Position numbers and translations under genes: made by a program
Shown here: positions 42,282 through 51,979 of the stretch, piece by piece
Layout of the letters: each line of letters starts with the position of its first letter
Numbering within the stretch: position 1 is the first letter of the stretch
Notes under the pieces: model-generated
What the model was told of the DNA's origin: nothing
Databases searched by the model: none
What the model saw: the letters and a program-made list of their open reading frames with translations, nothing else
Assembly (NCBI GenBank): GCA_964625575.1
Contig: CAZVBQ010000007.1
Location: 48,010 to 112,009 of the forward strand
From: UTCHB3 sp964625575
GTDB lineage: Bacteria; Bacteroidota; Ignavibacteria; Ignavibacteriales; Ignavibacteriaceae
DNA length: 64,000 nucleotides
Direction: 5' to 3'

Positions 42282-44062
42282 CTTCCTTGAAAGTCTGAGT
42301 CCGGTGATTCCTTACCCGGATGTTTCCGCATCTCAGACACACTCTTCATAAAAATTGAGGGTGACATTCCTGTTGACTGCTTGAAAACTTTGGCAAATGT
42401 CACCCTGTTGTTAAACCCCGCAAGGCCCGCTATACCATCGATCGAAAGGTTCTTTGCCTCTTCCGAGTCGAAAAGTCTTATCGCGGCTGCAACCCTGTGA
42501 CCGTTTATGAAGTCGGGAAAATTCATCCCGTGTTTTTTCTTGATGGCTTTTACAAGATAGGTTCTGTTCGTCCCAAGCATCTCCGCGAGTGAAACAACAG
42601 TAAGGTCGGGATCGAGATAGACCTTGTTTTCGCTTACAAGTTTATCCAGATCACGGGCGATATCAGAAAGCTTTGTGTCATCCACGTCTTTTTGCTTCTT
42701 CTCTTCAGAGTCATTCTTTACCTGTGCTTCCTCACCTGTGTCAGGCGGTGACAATTCCGGCGTTGGAGTTGTACCGCTCCATGTAAACGAGTAGGCTATC
42801 TTAAGGTTCTTTTCCACTAATATCCGGTTCGTCCTCTTCAGTTTCGTGTAATACAAGTAAAGTATAATCATTGAGGAGAGGAGGATGGCGAGTATTATGA
42901 TGTAAAGGATCCGTTCACGTTCGAGGCCTGATATGTGCTTTACCGCGAGAACATAGTTGTGTTCGGCAAGCAGATACATGATCTTTGAACTGTTAAGCAG
43001 GGAATCTGATTTCGTTCTTTCGAGTGAATAAAGCGTGAGATATTTGTTGGCGTCTTTGTAGTTTCCGAGGGCGGTGTAAGTGTCGGAGAAAGCCTTGTAG
43101 AGGTCAATCTTGTATTTAAGATCAGGGTACTTTTTTTCAACTTCTTCCGATTTTTCGAGATACTCGATTGATTCCCTGAATTGTCCCCGTCGGTAGAGTA
43201 TAATTCCTTTTCCCGTCAGGAGTCCCGGTAACTCATACGACGTCTTAAAATAGTTCGAGAATGTTATCCCCGAATCACAAAATTTTTCAGCCCTGTCAAC
43301 CTCACCTTTCAGGAGGTTGGTTTCCATTAACTTTCTGAAGATATAAGGGAGGCCGGCTGAGTCAGCGTAGATTGCTTTTACCCGTTTGAGATGCGCGAGA
43401 GAATTCAGGAAGTGCTGCTTGGCAGCGTTGTAGTTGCCAAGCCCAAGTTCGACCAGACCGAGATTATTCTCGATAATGCGATAATTGAATGTCGTATCAA
43501 TTTCAGGGAAGAGGTTCTTGATCTTAAGGTAGAGGGTTTTAGCCTGGTTGTACTCCCCCGCGTAGTAGTGCATGTCGGCAATCAGTTGCATGGGAGAAAA
43601 GAGGTCTTCCTTGTTCCCATTGCTCTCAAGCAGATCACGTGCTTTAAGGGCATATATCATGGCGGAGTCAGCCATCGAATTGTCGCGGAAAGCGATCGCC
43701 TTAAAAACATAAGCATGGGGCAGCATCTTCTTTTCGCCTGACTCGTTTATCAGCATTATCGCCCTGTCAAGCATTCTGATCTTTTCGCTGAAACCGTGAA
43801 ACCTGTACGAATGGATCAGCACTTTGATCTCAAGAGTCCTGTCAGGAAGCCCGGCAGAGACTTTCAGTAACTTGTCGCTCAATTTCCTTCCGTCATCATA
43901 TGCCGAGGTGTACAAGATCGCGATCAGTTGCTCTTCAAGCTGTTCCCGGGTGTCTTCATCACCGGTCTCTTTCAGTATCGCGATGATGCTGTCGGCGGTT
44001 TTCTCAACCTGTGGGAATGCCGGGAAAGAGATCAGAAACAGTAATAAAAGTAACTTTTGCAT
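42278..44062 (-). CDS. Membrane TPR / AraC-type DNA-binding hybrid regulator
   Basis: 594 residues from ATG 44062; a further ATG nine codons upstream spoils the signal sequence MQKLLLLLFLISFPAFP. The periplasmic part (~20-360) is TPR-like (NNLGLVELGLGNYNAAKQHF, LFSPMQLIADMHYYAGEYNQ). One membrane helix (~380-400, ILYIIILAILLSSMIILYLY) leads to a cytoplasmic AraC-type double helix-turn-helix at ~480-580 (VSLAEMLGTNRTYLVKAIKK; IDGIAGLAGFNNRVTFAKVF, TGMSPSIFMKS). Such hybrids are common in Bacteroidota and control genes in response to an external cue. Obvious candidates are the divergent 2012-residue secreted protein or itself; a perfect palindrome lies between them. Confidence 0.85.
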   Translation of the reverse strand: MQKLLLLLFLISFPAFPQVEKTADSIIAILKETGDEDTREQLEEQLIAILYTSAYDDGRKLSDKLLKVSAGLPDRTLEIKVLIHSYRFHGFSEKIRMLDRAIMLINESGEKKMLPHAYVFKAIAFRDNSMADSAMIYALKARDLLESNGNKEDLFSPMQLIADMHYYAGEYNQAKTLYLKIKNLFPEIDTTFNYRIIENNLGLVELGLGNYNAAKQHFLNSLAHLKRVKAIYADSAGLPYIFRKLMETNLLKGEVDRAEKFCDSGITFSNYFKTSYELPGLLTGKGIILYRRGQFRESIEYLEKSEEVEKKYPDLKYKIDLYKAFSDTYTALGNYKDANKYLTLYSLERTKSDSLLNSSKIMYLLAEHNYVLAVKHISGLERERILYIIILAILLSSMIILYLYYTKLKRTNRILVEKNLKIAYSFTWSGTTPTPELSPPDTGEEAQVKNDSEEKKQKDVDDTKLSDIARDLDKLVSENKVYLDPDLTVVSLAEMLGTNRTYLVKAIKKKHGMNFPDFINGHRVAAAIRLFDSEEAKNLSIDGIAGLAGFNNRVTFAKVFKQSTGMSPSIFMKSVSEMRKHPGKESPDSDFQGS

Positions 44063-44176
44063 GGTTTGGTTTCGGTTAAAAGCGATCAATTTATAACTGC
44101 AAGTTACAATTTTATAAAGATTTTACCTGCATGAAATCGCGTCTTGGCAATGGGGTCTCCATTCAAACGGAAATCA

Positions 44177-44198
44177 GATAAAATTGCGCAATTTTATC
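44177..44198. promoter_or_regulatory. Perfect 22-nt palindrome between the regulator and the giant secreted gene
   Basis: Each 11-nt half is GATAAAATTGC. It is centred 126 nt from the regulator start and 145 nt from the 44332 start, so it could be an operator for the divergent pair. A second small hairpin, CCGGG (44261-44265) with CCCGG (44272-44276), lies closer to the giant gene. A related half-palindrome with the same GATAAAATTGC word ends the flavoprotein gene at ~8939-8961, so it may instead be another repeat type. The rest of 44063-44331 shows nothing clear. Confidence 0.45.
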
Positions 44199-44331
44199 AT
44201 ACTTGGCGGGTATTATTCTATTAGCTTATAGTAATTTTCATCCCGGTGACTCAAATATTTCCGGGTTTCAGCCCGGGGTATCTGATATTTAATCGACTTT
44301 AATCATTTTTTTAAATCAATTTGGTGTTCCC

Positions 44332-47300
44332 ATGCGATCCACATTTCTATTCAGCATGCTGACAGTTATTCTTCTCGGTTCAACAAGCTATGGACAAATT
44401 AACTACATAATGGAGAAAACCACCGGCACGTATGTCCCCCTCACCGGCGGAAAAAACTTCAAGTACATCGTTAATCCTGCTTTTCTGGATAATAACTTTT
44501 CGCTCGCCACCCCGATAGGTTTCTCATTCAACTACAATAATGTGGTTTATGACACGTTCCAAGTCGCGACGAATGGTTTCATCCGGCTGGGTTCGGGTCT
44601 GAACGACGCGGGAACGGATAATTCATTGAACAGGCTGGTCAGAAGGCTGATAGCGCCGCTTTGGGATGATCTTGTTCCACAAGACACGAACAGTATTCAG
44701 TACCTCACTACCGGAACTGCTCCTAACAGGGTGCTTTCCGTGGATTTCAGAGCAGTGAAGTGGAGCACCGCCACCGGGTACTCGAGCTTTATGGTTAAAT
44801 TCTACGAGACAACAAATGTCATCGAGTTTATTTACGGAACAATGAATCCGGGTTCATCCGTTTCATACACGATTGGTCTGAACAGCAATCAGCCAATAAC
44901 CGCGTCAGGATCTGCCACGGGCACTAATTCAATGCTCTCAATCAATCTGGGCGCTGACTCATTGAATCCCTCATATATGCAAAACACGTGTCTGAGCTAT
45001 GATAATATCCCCAGATTGCCGCTACCCGGAACGGTTCTCAGGTTCACTCAGAATAACACACCAATCGCCCCCGGAACTTACACCGTAGGCGTGACCGGCG
45101 ACTTCAAAACCATCAGTGACATGGCGGTAGCATTAAACACCAGAGGAATCACGGGACCAGTAACGTTCCTTATTCAGGATGGTACCTATGATGATTTCTT
45201 GTATCTGGCACTGATAAACGGTACTTCAGAAACAAATACCGTTACAATCAAGCCCGTGCCGGGTGCCACGGTGACACTCTCACCCACAAACGGTTCCTTC
45301 TCGACAAATCAGATTGGTCCCTTCGCCGGGGAGAGTATTGTCAGATGTGCCGGTGTGACATGGGTGACAATTGACGGGCTAAAGATCGTTCAGAACCCAG
45401 TAAATATTGGTGCCACCGCGAGGTATGAGAACGGGCTTTGCGTAACGTCATCAAACGTGCCATTAAACGCGGTCACAACGTACACGGGTTCAAAATTCAA
45501 CACGTTCAAGAATCTTACGATTGATATGAAGTCCGGATTGTCAGTTGCCACTTCCTCGAACACAACCGGTATCATGTTCGGCGGGCAAGGGTTAAATAAC
45601 AGTGATTCAACCGTTGCTTGCAGTTACAACACCTTTCAGGATGTTTCGATCCGTGATTTCGGTTCAACGGGTATTTATATGAACGGTGTTCATGAGAACG
45701 CGCCCGACATCAGCAACAGAATTACCGCCTCGACAGGGAGGAATTATATCGGCGACCTTTCACTCTCGGTGACCTCCGGTTTTCTTTCTGCCAACGGTAT
45801 TTTCGCGTACAAGCAGAAAGATCTCACTATAGAAAAGACCGATATTTCCAATATTCAGTTATCTATCTTTTCCGGTGGGTTCTGCTACGGTATAAACCTC
45901 AACCAGATCGATGACAACACCTTTGCGAATCATGGTAATATTCTAGTCAGGAACAACCGTATATCCAATATTAAAGTGTCCCCTGCCGAAACATCTCCGA
46001 CCACAGCATCAGGTACGGTTTATGGCATTCTGTGCAACAGGACAAAACCGGGTTCAACGGTTAATATTAACGGAAATGAAATATTTAATCTCGAATCGAA
46101 CACTCCCTCGAATCAGTCAAGAATTGGCGGGATAGTATACAGCGGCGGTTATCCGGGCGAGACTGCATCAGGCATCATCGCCAATAATGTGATCAGCGAT
46201 CTGAAAGCGTCAACCTCGGCTTCACCTCTCGTCACTATAAATGGCATCGAAGTCAAATCAGGCAACGGTAACAGCACTAATGTTACAGTCGCGAACAACA
46301 CGGTTTATCTCAATGCTTTTGTGGCGCCAAATGTTCAGGTTGTTAATTCCACCTGCCTTTTGATCGGAAATGTCGGCACAGGTAAAATAGATATGAAGAA
46401 CAATATTTTCATCAACGACGCCATCGCGGGCAGTAGCGGGAACGGAATCGCGACCTCGTTACGTTCCGATCTGGCTTCAAACTTCTCTAAATTGTCAGAT
46501 GAGTCAAATTTTAATCTTTACTATCAATACTCGCCGGCAACCCATAAAGGCATTTCCTATGTTGCTAATGTATTAAACAAGACTCTCACGGAACACATAA
46601 TTTATCTCTTCAAGGCCGCAAATACAGGAACGAAGGATTATAACTCGATCTACTCGAGCGTCCCGTTTATCAACTCGACCGTGGCTCCCTTTAATCTCAG
46701 GATCAGCACCACTTTGGCAACTCAGGCAAGTAACGCGGGAGTGCCCGTGCCGGGCGTGCTCACTGATCTTGACGGTAACGCGAGAAGCCTGACAACTCCC
46801 GATATCGGCGCGTTTGAGTTTAGCGGCATCGACAACGATCAGACTTCGCCATATATTTCTGTAACAAAATTGCCTGACGTTCTCCCGACAGGTCAGATGC
46901 TGACCTTTAAGGCAACTTTCCGGGACAGAAATGGAGTCGCTTCAGCCGGAAACGCCCCCAAAGCTTTTTACAAGACCACGAAGGGCTCGACTTACCTGTC
47001 GCAGGCCGGTGTGCCGGTCGCGGGTGACTCACTTCAGTTCACAATCGATCCGGCACTTGTAAACGCCGGCGCGAGTGATACATTGCTCGTTTACGTGGCG
47101 GCACAGGATAATTATTCAACTCCGAATGGCGGAACATATCCTTATGGCGGCGGAGCGATCAATCCTCCGGGTGGCACACCTCCACAGACACTTTTTGAAG
47201 TGCCGATTCAGGGGGCGCCTCTCTCCGGAAATTATACTGTCGGATTGGGCGCCTTTAACCGGATCACCGGCAAGAAACTCTATTTTGAGCACTCACGCGA

Positions 47301-50300
47301 CGGCGAACCTGTACTAATGGAGAACGGCAGCCCCTATTCCGGAGCGCAATTTGCGGTCACTTCAACAGAGGCTGTTTACGCCACGCTTTCACAGGCGATA
47401 AATGATTATAATGTCAGAGGCATCTCGGGTAACACAACTTTTATCCTGCTCGATACGGGATACACCTCGCTTTCGTCATACACCATATCGACCATATCGG
47501 CATACCTGCCGAACCCCGGCGCGAAATTGGTTATAAAGCCGGGCGCTGGGGTTAACACGACTCTGCGGACAACTTCGAATGACCCCGTGTTCGTTATCCG
47601 GAACTCTTATGTCGAGATCAACGGCTCGAATACGCCGAACGGAACCACAAGAAATCTGACGATAAAGAATAACGGCAGCAATTCCAACTCCGGTGGTATC
47701 TACGCGAGGGGAAGGGGGCTGAGTTTCACCAATCTGAATGTGGCATGCGCTGACTCGTCGGTCGGTTTCGGTGTGACTCTTGATAGCTCACAGGTAGCGA
47801 CGTTGTCAAACATTAGCATAAACACCGCCACACGGGGGATAGTAGTGCAAAATGCTTCAGACACGTTAACCATAACCCAGAATGTCATCGGAAGCTTAAA
47901 TGATGGCTCCAGGATCAGCCTTGAAGGGATCGTGGTCGCGAACAGCGCGAACTACACCATTTCGGAGAACAAGATATTTGGCTTGAAGGCAAACGGAAAC
48001 TCGACCGTAACCGGGATAAACATCGCGAACAGTACCGCCGGATCAACACCCATAAAAGGCGTGATCGACAGGAACCACATCTACAGTCTGAGACACACAG
48101 GGGTTGATAATGCTCAGGCGGTAACGGGTATCTGGCTTGCTCCCAACAATTCCAACTCACAGATATCCGTCACAAATAATGTTATCTCAGACGTTTTTTC
48201 TGGCGCGAGAAACAGCATATTTAGTTCGTCGCGCGGTATCTATGTGCAGAACGGGAACGTAATAACAATAGTTAACAATTCGATCAGGATGAGCGGTCAG
48301 ATCACCTACAACTCAACCGGTGCATCTTTCTCATCTTGTATCGTATTGCTGAGCAGTGGTTCGACAGGCATAACGGTGATGAACAACATCCTCTCGAACC
48401 AATTGAGCAACCCGGCGGGGATAAACGGGACACACTTCGCCTTTTGGGCGGCAGCTTCCTCGGTATTGTCGAACTTCAATTTTAATCTGTTTGACGTGTC
48501 ACCCGCGTCCGGAAAGTTGATGTATCTCGCGGGAGCCTATATTAACAACAGGGACAGTATTCGCACGCTAACGGGCAAGGGTGATTTTACTTACACCGGA
48601 CAGCCAGTTTTCGCGGATACTCTCACTCTCGAGATCAACGCTCAGGATCCTGAAGCCGCAAATACCGACGGTTTCGGCTATCCGCTTGGATTGGCGACTG
48701 ATTTCCTTGGCACTCCAAGAAGTACCACTGTCGCCGCCGGTCCTGTCGATCTTGGTGCTTATGAATACAATCTTGATGTCGAGCCTCCGCTTGCTTACCC
48801 GAATCCACCACCTGCTCCAAATGGGCTTTCGACTTACACGCTTAACGGAATCGTGATCGCTCAGATACAATGGGGTAACACAGGTACGCTCCCCTCGAAC
48901 ATGGCGTTGGCTTACTATAGTGATGATCCGCTGCAGACAGAGGATATTCAATATTATCACGGAAAATGGAAATTAGTCCCCACTGGTGGATCAGACTATA
49001 CATTTACATTCCGTAGCAGACTTCTGCCGGGATCGGTTGGGGCATCCGATACTACACGGCTCAAGTCAGTGGTCTTCACCGACAGGTGGTATCTGACGGG
49101 AAACTCGACAAAGATACCGGGATACATTTCAACCTCAGGTCTGACAGGAGGGGGAATATACAGCCTCGTGGATGCAAGATTTGTCGCTCCGGTACCCGCT
49201 TCACCCGCGAATAACCAGTTAGTCGAACCCCAGGTGACCCTCTGTTGGTCGAAAGCCAACTTCCAGATACCTGTGCTTGAAGGCTCAAAGGGAGATGTCG
49301 CTGATGGCGGCGCGCCCACAACATACAACATTCAGCTTGCTGGCGACTCGCTCTTCGCATCACCTGTTGTCTACAGTTCAACAGATACGTTCTATACTGT
49401 CTCCGGATTACCGGAGGGAACTGTAAGATACTGGAGAGTGGGAGTGACTGAAAAAAACTTTTTCTCCGGTTATTCATCCACGCTATCGATGAAGGTAAAA
49501 CTTAATGCCCCGGCGAACCTCGCTGCAGTATCGAGCCAGTACAACCGGGTAACGCTCACCTGGAATGACAATTCCTCGGCAGAGACAAACGTGATCATCG
49601 AAAGAAAAGCAGGTGATTCAACTTCTGCCGGTAACTACTCCGTGGTCGCGACACTTCCGGCAAACACTGTGGCATTTATGGATACCACGGTAACAGGCTG
49701 CACGGGATACACTTACAGGGTAAAGATGACAAATGCCATTTCGACCTCTAACTACAGCAACCAGGCTCAAGTGGTCACTCTCGTACCGGTCGAACTGACC
49801 TCATTCAGCGCCGATCTGAACGGACAAAAAGTCATCCTGAACTGGGAGACCGCTACCGAAACCAATAACAGCGGCTATGAAGTGGAACGAAAGACAGGTG
49901 ATATGTGGCAGTCTGCCGGTTTCGTGAAGGGATCGGGAACGGTAACGACGAAATCCAACTACGCGTTTACAGATGACCTTCGCTTCAAGAACATATCGGG
50001 TGCGGTAGTGTACCGGTTGAAACAGATCGATAACGACGGAAGTGTTTCATACTCACGTGAACTGTCTGTTGAAGTTGACCTTACACCGAAGGAATACGCC
50101 CTTTATCAGAACTATCCGAATCCCTTCAATCCGACGACTGTGATAAAATACGCTGTACCTTCTGACAGTAAGGTGTCTGTGAAGGTATATGCCCTTTCGG
50201 GACAGTTGATAAAGGAGATATTCAACGGTAAAGCGACTACAGGCTACCACGATCTTGAGTTCTCGTCATCAGGACTTGCTTCAGGAATTTATCTTTACGT

Positions 50301-50370
50301 AATCGATGCCACATCACAAACAGGCGGGAAGAACTTCCGTGAAGTGAAGAAGATGGTGCTTGTGAAATAA
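44332..50370 (+). CDS. Giant secreted beta-helix protein with T9SS sorting tail
   Basis: A 2012-residue exported protein. Signal peptide MRSTFLFSMLTVILLGSTSYG before QINY. Residues ~20-240 form a lectin-like/nidogen-like domain (GFSFNYNNVVYDTFQVATNG, RRLIAPLWDDLV). Two parallel beta-helix (pectate-lyase-like) regions follow, ~245-830 and ~1010-1490, each opening with a similar block (GTYTVGVTGDFKTISDMAVA; FAVTSTEAVYATLSQAIND) and ending in a DIGAFEF/DLGAYEY signature, which suggests internal duplication. Fibronectin-like modules (~1640-1900) precede the sorting tail (LYQNYPNPFNPTTVI, YALSGQLIKEI, ASGIYLYVI, KMVLVK). It could be a surface adhesin or a polysaccharide-binding/lyase-like protein; no catalytic residues are identified. 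Confidence 0.88.
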   Translation: MRSTFLFSMLTVILLGSTSYGQINYIMEKTTGTYVPLTGGKNFKYIVNPAFLDNNFSLATPIGFSFNYNNVVYDTFQVATNGFIRLGSGLNDAGTDNSLNRLVRRLIAPLWDDLVPQDTNSIQYLTTGTAPNRVLSVDFRAVKWSTATGYSSFMVKFYETTNVIEFIYGTMNPGSSVSYTIGLNSNQPITASGSATGTNSMLSINLGADSLNPSYMQNTCLSYDNIPRLPLPGTVLRFTQNNTPIAPGTYTVGVTGDFKTISDMAVALNTRGITGPVTFLIQDGTYDDFLYLALINGTSETNTVTIKPVPGATVTLSPTNGSFSTNQIGPFAGESIVRCAGVTWVTIDGLKIVQNPVNIGATARYENGLCVTSSNVPLNAVTTYTGSKFNTFKNLTIDMKSGLSVATSSNTTGIMFGGQGLNNSDSTVACSYNTFQDVSIRDFGSTGIYMNGVHENAPDISNRITASTGRNYIGDLSLSVTSGFLSANGIFAYKQKDLTIEKTDISNIQLSIFSGGFCYGINLNQIDDNTFANHGNILVRNNRISNIKVSPAETSPTTASGTVYGILCNRTKPGSTVNINGNEIFNLESNTPSNQSRIGGIVYSGGYPGETASGIIANNVISDLKASTSASPLVTINGIEVKSGNGNSTNVTVANNTVYLNAFVAPNVQVVNSTCLLIGNVGTGKIDMKNNIFINDAIAGSSGNGIATSLRSDLASNFSKLSDESNFNLYYQYSPATHKGISYVANVLNKTLTEHIIYLFKAANTGTKDYNSIYSSVPFINSTVAPFNLRISTTLATQASNAGVPVPGVLTDLDGNARSLTTPDIGAFEFSGIDNDQTSPYISVTKLPDVLPTGQMLTFKATFRDRNGVASAGNAPKAFYKTTKGSTYLSQAGVPVAGDSLQFTIDPALVNAGASDTLLVYVAAQDNYSTPNGGTYPYGGGAINPPGGTPPQTLFEVPIQGAPLSGNYTVGLGAFNRITGKKLYFEHSRDGEPVLMENGSPYSGAQFAVTSTEAVYATLSQAINDYNVRGISGNTTFILLDTGYTSLSSYTISTISAYLPNPGAKLVIKPGAGVNTTLRTTSNDPVFVIRNSYVEINGSNTPNGTTRNLTIKNNGSNSNSGGIYARGRGLSFTNLNVACADSSVGFGVTLDSSQVATLSNISINTATRGIVVQNASDTLTITQNVIGSLNDGSRISLEGIVVANSANYTISENKIFGLKANGNSTVTGINIANSTAGSTPIKGVIDRNHIYSLRHTGVDNAQAVTGIWLAPNNSNSQISVTNNVISDVFSGARNSIFSSSRGIYVQNGNVITIVNNSIRMSGQITYNSTGASFSSCIVLLSSGSTGITVMNNILSNQLSNPAGINGTHFAFWAAASSVLSNFNFNLFDVSPASGKLMYLAGAYINNRDSIRTLTGKGDFTYTGQPVFADTLTLEINAQDPEAANTDGFGYPLGLATDFLGTPRSTTVAAGPVDLGAYEYNLDVEPPLAYPNPPPAPNGLSTYTLNGIVIAQIQWGNTGTLPSNMALAYYSDDPLQTEDIQYYHGKWKLVPTGGSDYTFTFRSRLLPGSVGASDTTRLKSVVFTDRWYLTGNSTKIPGYISTSGLTGGGIYSLVDARFVAPVPASPANNQLVEPQVTLCWSKANFQIPVLEGSKGDVADGGAPTTYNIQLAGDSLFASPVVYSSTDTFYTVSGLPEGTVRYWRVGVTEKNFFSGYSSTLSMKVKLNAPANLAAVSSQYNRVTLTWNDNSSAETNVIIERKAGDSTSAGNYSVVATLPANTVAFMDTTVTGCTGYTYRVKMTNAISTSNYSNQAQVVTLVPVELTSFSADLNGQKVILNWETATETNNSGYEVERKTGDMWQSAGFVKGSGTVTTKSNYAFTDDLRFKNISGAVVYRLKQIDNDGSVSYSRELSVEVDLTPKEYALYQNYPNPFNPTTVIKYAVPSDSKVSVKVYALSGQLIKEIFNGKATTGYHDLEFSSSGLASGIYLYVIDATSQTGGKNFREVKKMVLVK

Positions 50371-50477
50371 GTGTGAACTGTGACTCGCCGCGGCGAGGTG
50401 AACTGTGAAGTTTTAGTATGATGTATGATGTTTGAAGTATGATACTTCACCCTTCAGAGTTCACCCCTCACACTTCG
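50371..50477. repeat. GTRTGAW heptads as an inverted pair after the giant gene
   Basis: GTGTGAACTGTGACTCGCCG at 50371-50390 starts on the base after the TAA stop. The left half (GTGTGAA units) is mirrored by TTCACCC TTCAGAG TTCACCC CTCACAC TTC (50445-50476). The palindrome CTCGCCGCGGCGAG lies at 50384-50397, as after lpdA. Confidence 0.8.
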
Positions 50478-50512
50478 AAAAAAGGCTGTTCCCGAGACGG
50501 GGCAGCCTTTTT
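50478..50512 (+). terminator. Strong symmetrical terminator
   Basis: AAAAAAGGCTG (50478-50488) pairs with CAGCCTTTTT (50503-50512), with an inner CCC/GGG pairing around GAGA. The A-run/T-run symmetry lets it work for both the giant gene and the convergent barrel gene. A repeat of TTATAACCCGCAAAAAGT / TTATAACCGCAGAAAGT follows at 50517-50572. Confidence 0.85.
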
Positions 50513-50566
50513 GCGGTTATAACCCGCAAAAAGTCATAACTTTTTTGGGATTATAACCGCAGAAAG

Positions 50567-51337
50567 TTACAAAATCCTTCTGGTGAACTCAAACTTTATG
50601 CCGCGGTCGGCGGTGGAGGGTGACCATCTTTTGTTGTCGAGGAGGTCACGGAAGTCGAAACCGAGAGAGAAGCCTTCGGCGACTGCCCAGCGGATGCCGG
50701 CGTGAAGGTAGCCGTTCCCTTTTCCGAAAGTGGAAGTGGAGTTATCGTTAAATCCGAAATTGTACTCAAGCATCAGTGAAACGCTTGAACCGACTGTCTT
50801 TTCAACTCCGACCATCAGGTTGGTGAAATTGTCGCCATCCTTCTGCTCGAACGAATAATTTATCGCGCCGTGCAGGCTCAGATATCCAAGAAACTTGTAA
50901 TTCTTGCTTACCGCCGCGAACAACCCGGGAGATTTTATCTCGTATCGTCCGTCATCAGAGAAGTATTGCCCTTTCCCTTGAAGGTCGGCACCAACGGTTA
51001 TTGAAGGAAGATTCAGGCTTTCATCTATTATCTTGAACCGGATGTTAACGCCCGGGTATTTGTACCACTTCACATCGCCTGATCCGATCACATTTTCGCC
51101 GCCGTATGAAATACCGAAACTGAGGTTATCGAACACGCCGACATCAAGACGTGTCAGCAGAACGCCACCGGGCATAAGGTCGGATCCGACACTCACGTAA
51201 CCCCTTTTCAGCACGCCCGCGGTGGGCATGTCGATCAGAAAACGGGGTTCGAAATCGAGTTTTTCACCCGCGAGGTACTGCGGAATTACGGGAAAATTGA
51301 TTAAAAGTACGAGTATAAGGGCGAAAACCTTTTTCAT
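50567..51337 (-). CDS. Predicted outer-membrane beta-barrel protein, function unknown
   Basis: 256 residues. Signal peptide MKKVFALILVLLINFPVIP before QYLAGEK. The mature part is a run of alternating amphipathic strands (GYVSVGSDLMPGGVLLTRLD, LSFGISYGGENVIGSG, NIRFKIIDESLNLPSITVGA, VSLMLEYNFGFN, GYLHAGIRWAVAEGFSLGF) ending in KFEFTRRIL, typical of a small outer-membrane barrel. It resembles in layout the YjbH-like or DUF-type barrels of Bacteroidota; no specific family is claimed. Confidence 0.7.
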   Translation of the reverse strand: MKKVFALILVLLINFPVIPQYLAGEKLDFEPRFLIDMPTAGVLKRGYVSVGSDLMPGGVLLTRLDVGVFDNLSFGISYGGENVIGSGDVKWYKYPGVNIRFKIIDESLNLPSITVGADLQGKGQYFSDDGRYEIKSPGLFAAVSKNYKFLGYLSLHGAINYSFEQKDGDNFTNLMVGVEKTVGSSVSLMLEYNFGFNDNSTSTFGKGNGYLHAGIRWAVAEGFSLGFDFRDLLDNKRWSPSTADRGIKFEFTRRIL

Positions 51338-51425
51338 CAGGCAATTTCCGATTTTTTTTGATGCGCTAATTTACAAAATAAAATAAGAATTAGTGTGCCC
51401 GTTGTGATTGACGGGAGGTAACCGG

Positions 51426-51797
51426 TCACTTGATCTCAAACTCAACAATGGATGGTTTGAGGGCATGTTCAGGCACCACGAGCAATTCCACTTTCCCCGG
51501 TTTTAATGCTTTCAGTTTTACCAAACCTTCCAAATTGCTCCCCCCGGCAGATTCGGTTAGCCCGGCGCCACTTCTGAACTCAAGTTTGAACGAAGTTTTC
51601 CTGAGAGGAGGGCGGAATCCGAGTCCATTCACCGGCACGACCTCAATTGTCACAGTATCGCCGGTCTTCACTTCCTTTGGCACTTCCGCCAGTGTAACCT
51701 CGTATATCGAAAAGAGATATCCGTGCAGCAGGAAGGCAATCACGGCGACCGCCACGATAGTGAAGGAAACGATTATAAATGTCATTCTTGTTCTCAT
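51426..51797 (-). CDS. Small single-pass membrane protein with Ig-like domain
   Basis: 123 residues from ATG 51797; an upstream in-frame ATG (51842) adds a low-complexity leader. One N-terminal membrane helix (MTFIIVSFTIVAVAVIAFLL) is followed by an immunoglobulin-like beta domain (VKTGDTVTIEVVPVNGLGF, LVKLKALKPGKVELLVVPE). It is not recognised as a named family. It shares the strand with the barrel gene 88 nt downstream and might be its partner. Confidence 0.6.
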   Translation of the reverse strand: MRTRMTFIIVSFTIVAVAVIAFLLHGYLFSIYEVTLAEVPKEVKTGDTVTIEVVPVNGLGFRPPLRKTSFKLEFRSGAGLTESAGGSNLEGLVKLKALKPGKVELLVVPEHALKPSIVEFEIK

Positions 51798-51979
51798 ATT
51801 GGATGTGCTGCCCTTTCCGTGTACGGGGAATTGGCACTGCAAAAATACGGTAAAAAGCAGATTTAAGGCTTAAAATGATTAACTTTAAAATCCGAAATTT
51901 TAGGACTTTTAATTTCGCGGGATTTCACCAAATTGCCATATTGGAACAATTCCGGATTTCTCCCTGTAATCTTTTCACG

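Noticed and set aside
51875..51979. N-terminal extension of the TPR lipoprotein
   Set aside because: It would bury the lipoprotein signal at residues 36-55; ATG 51980 gives a normal lipobox Cys.
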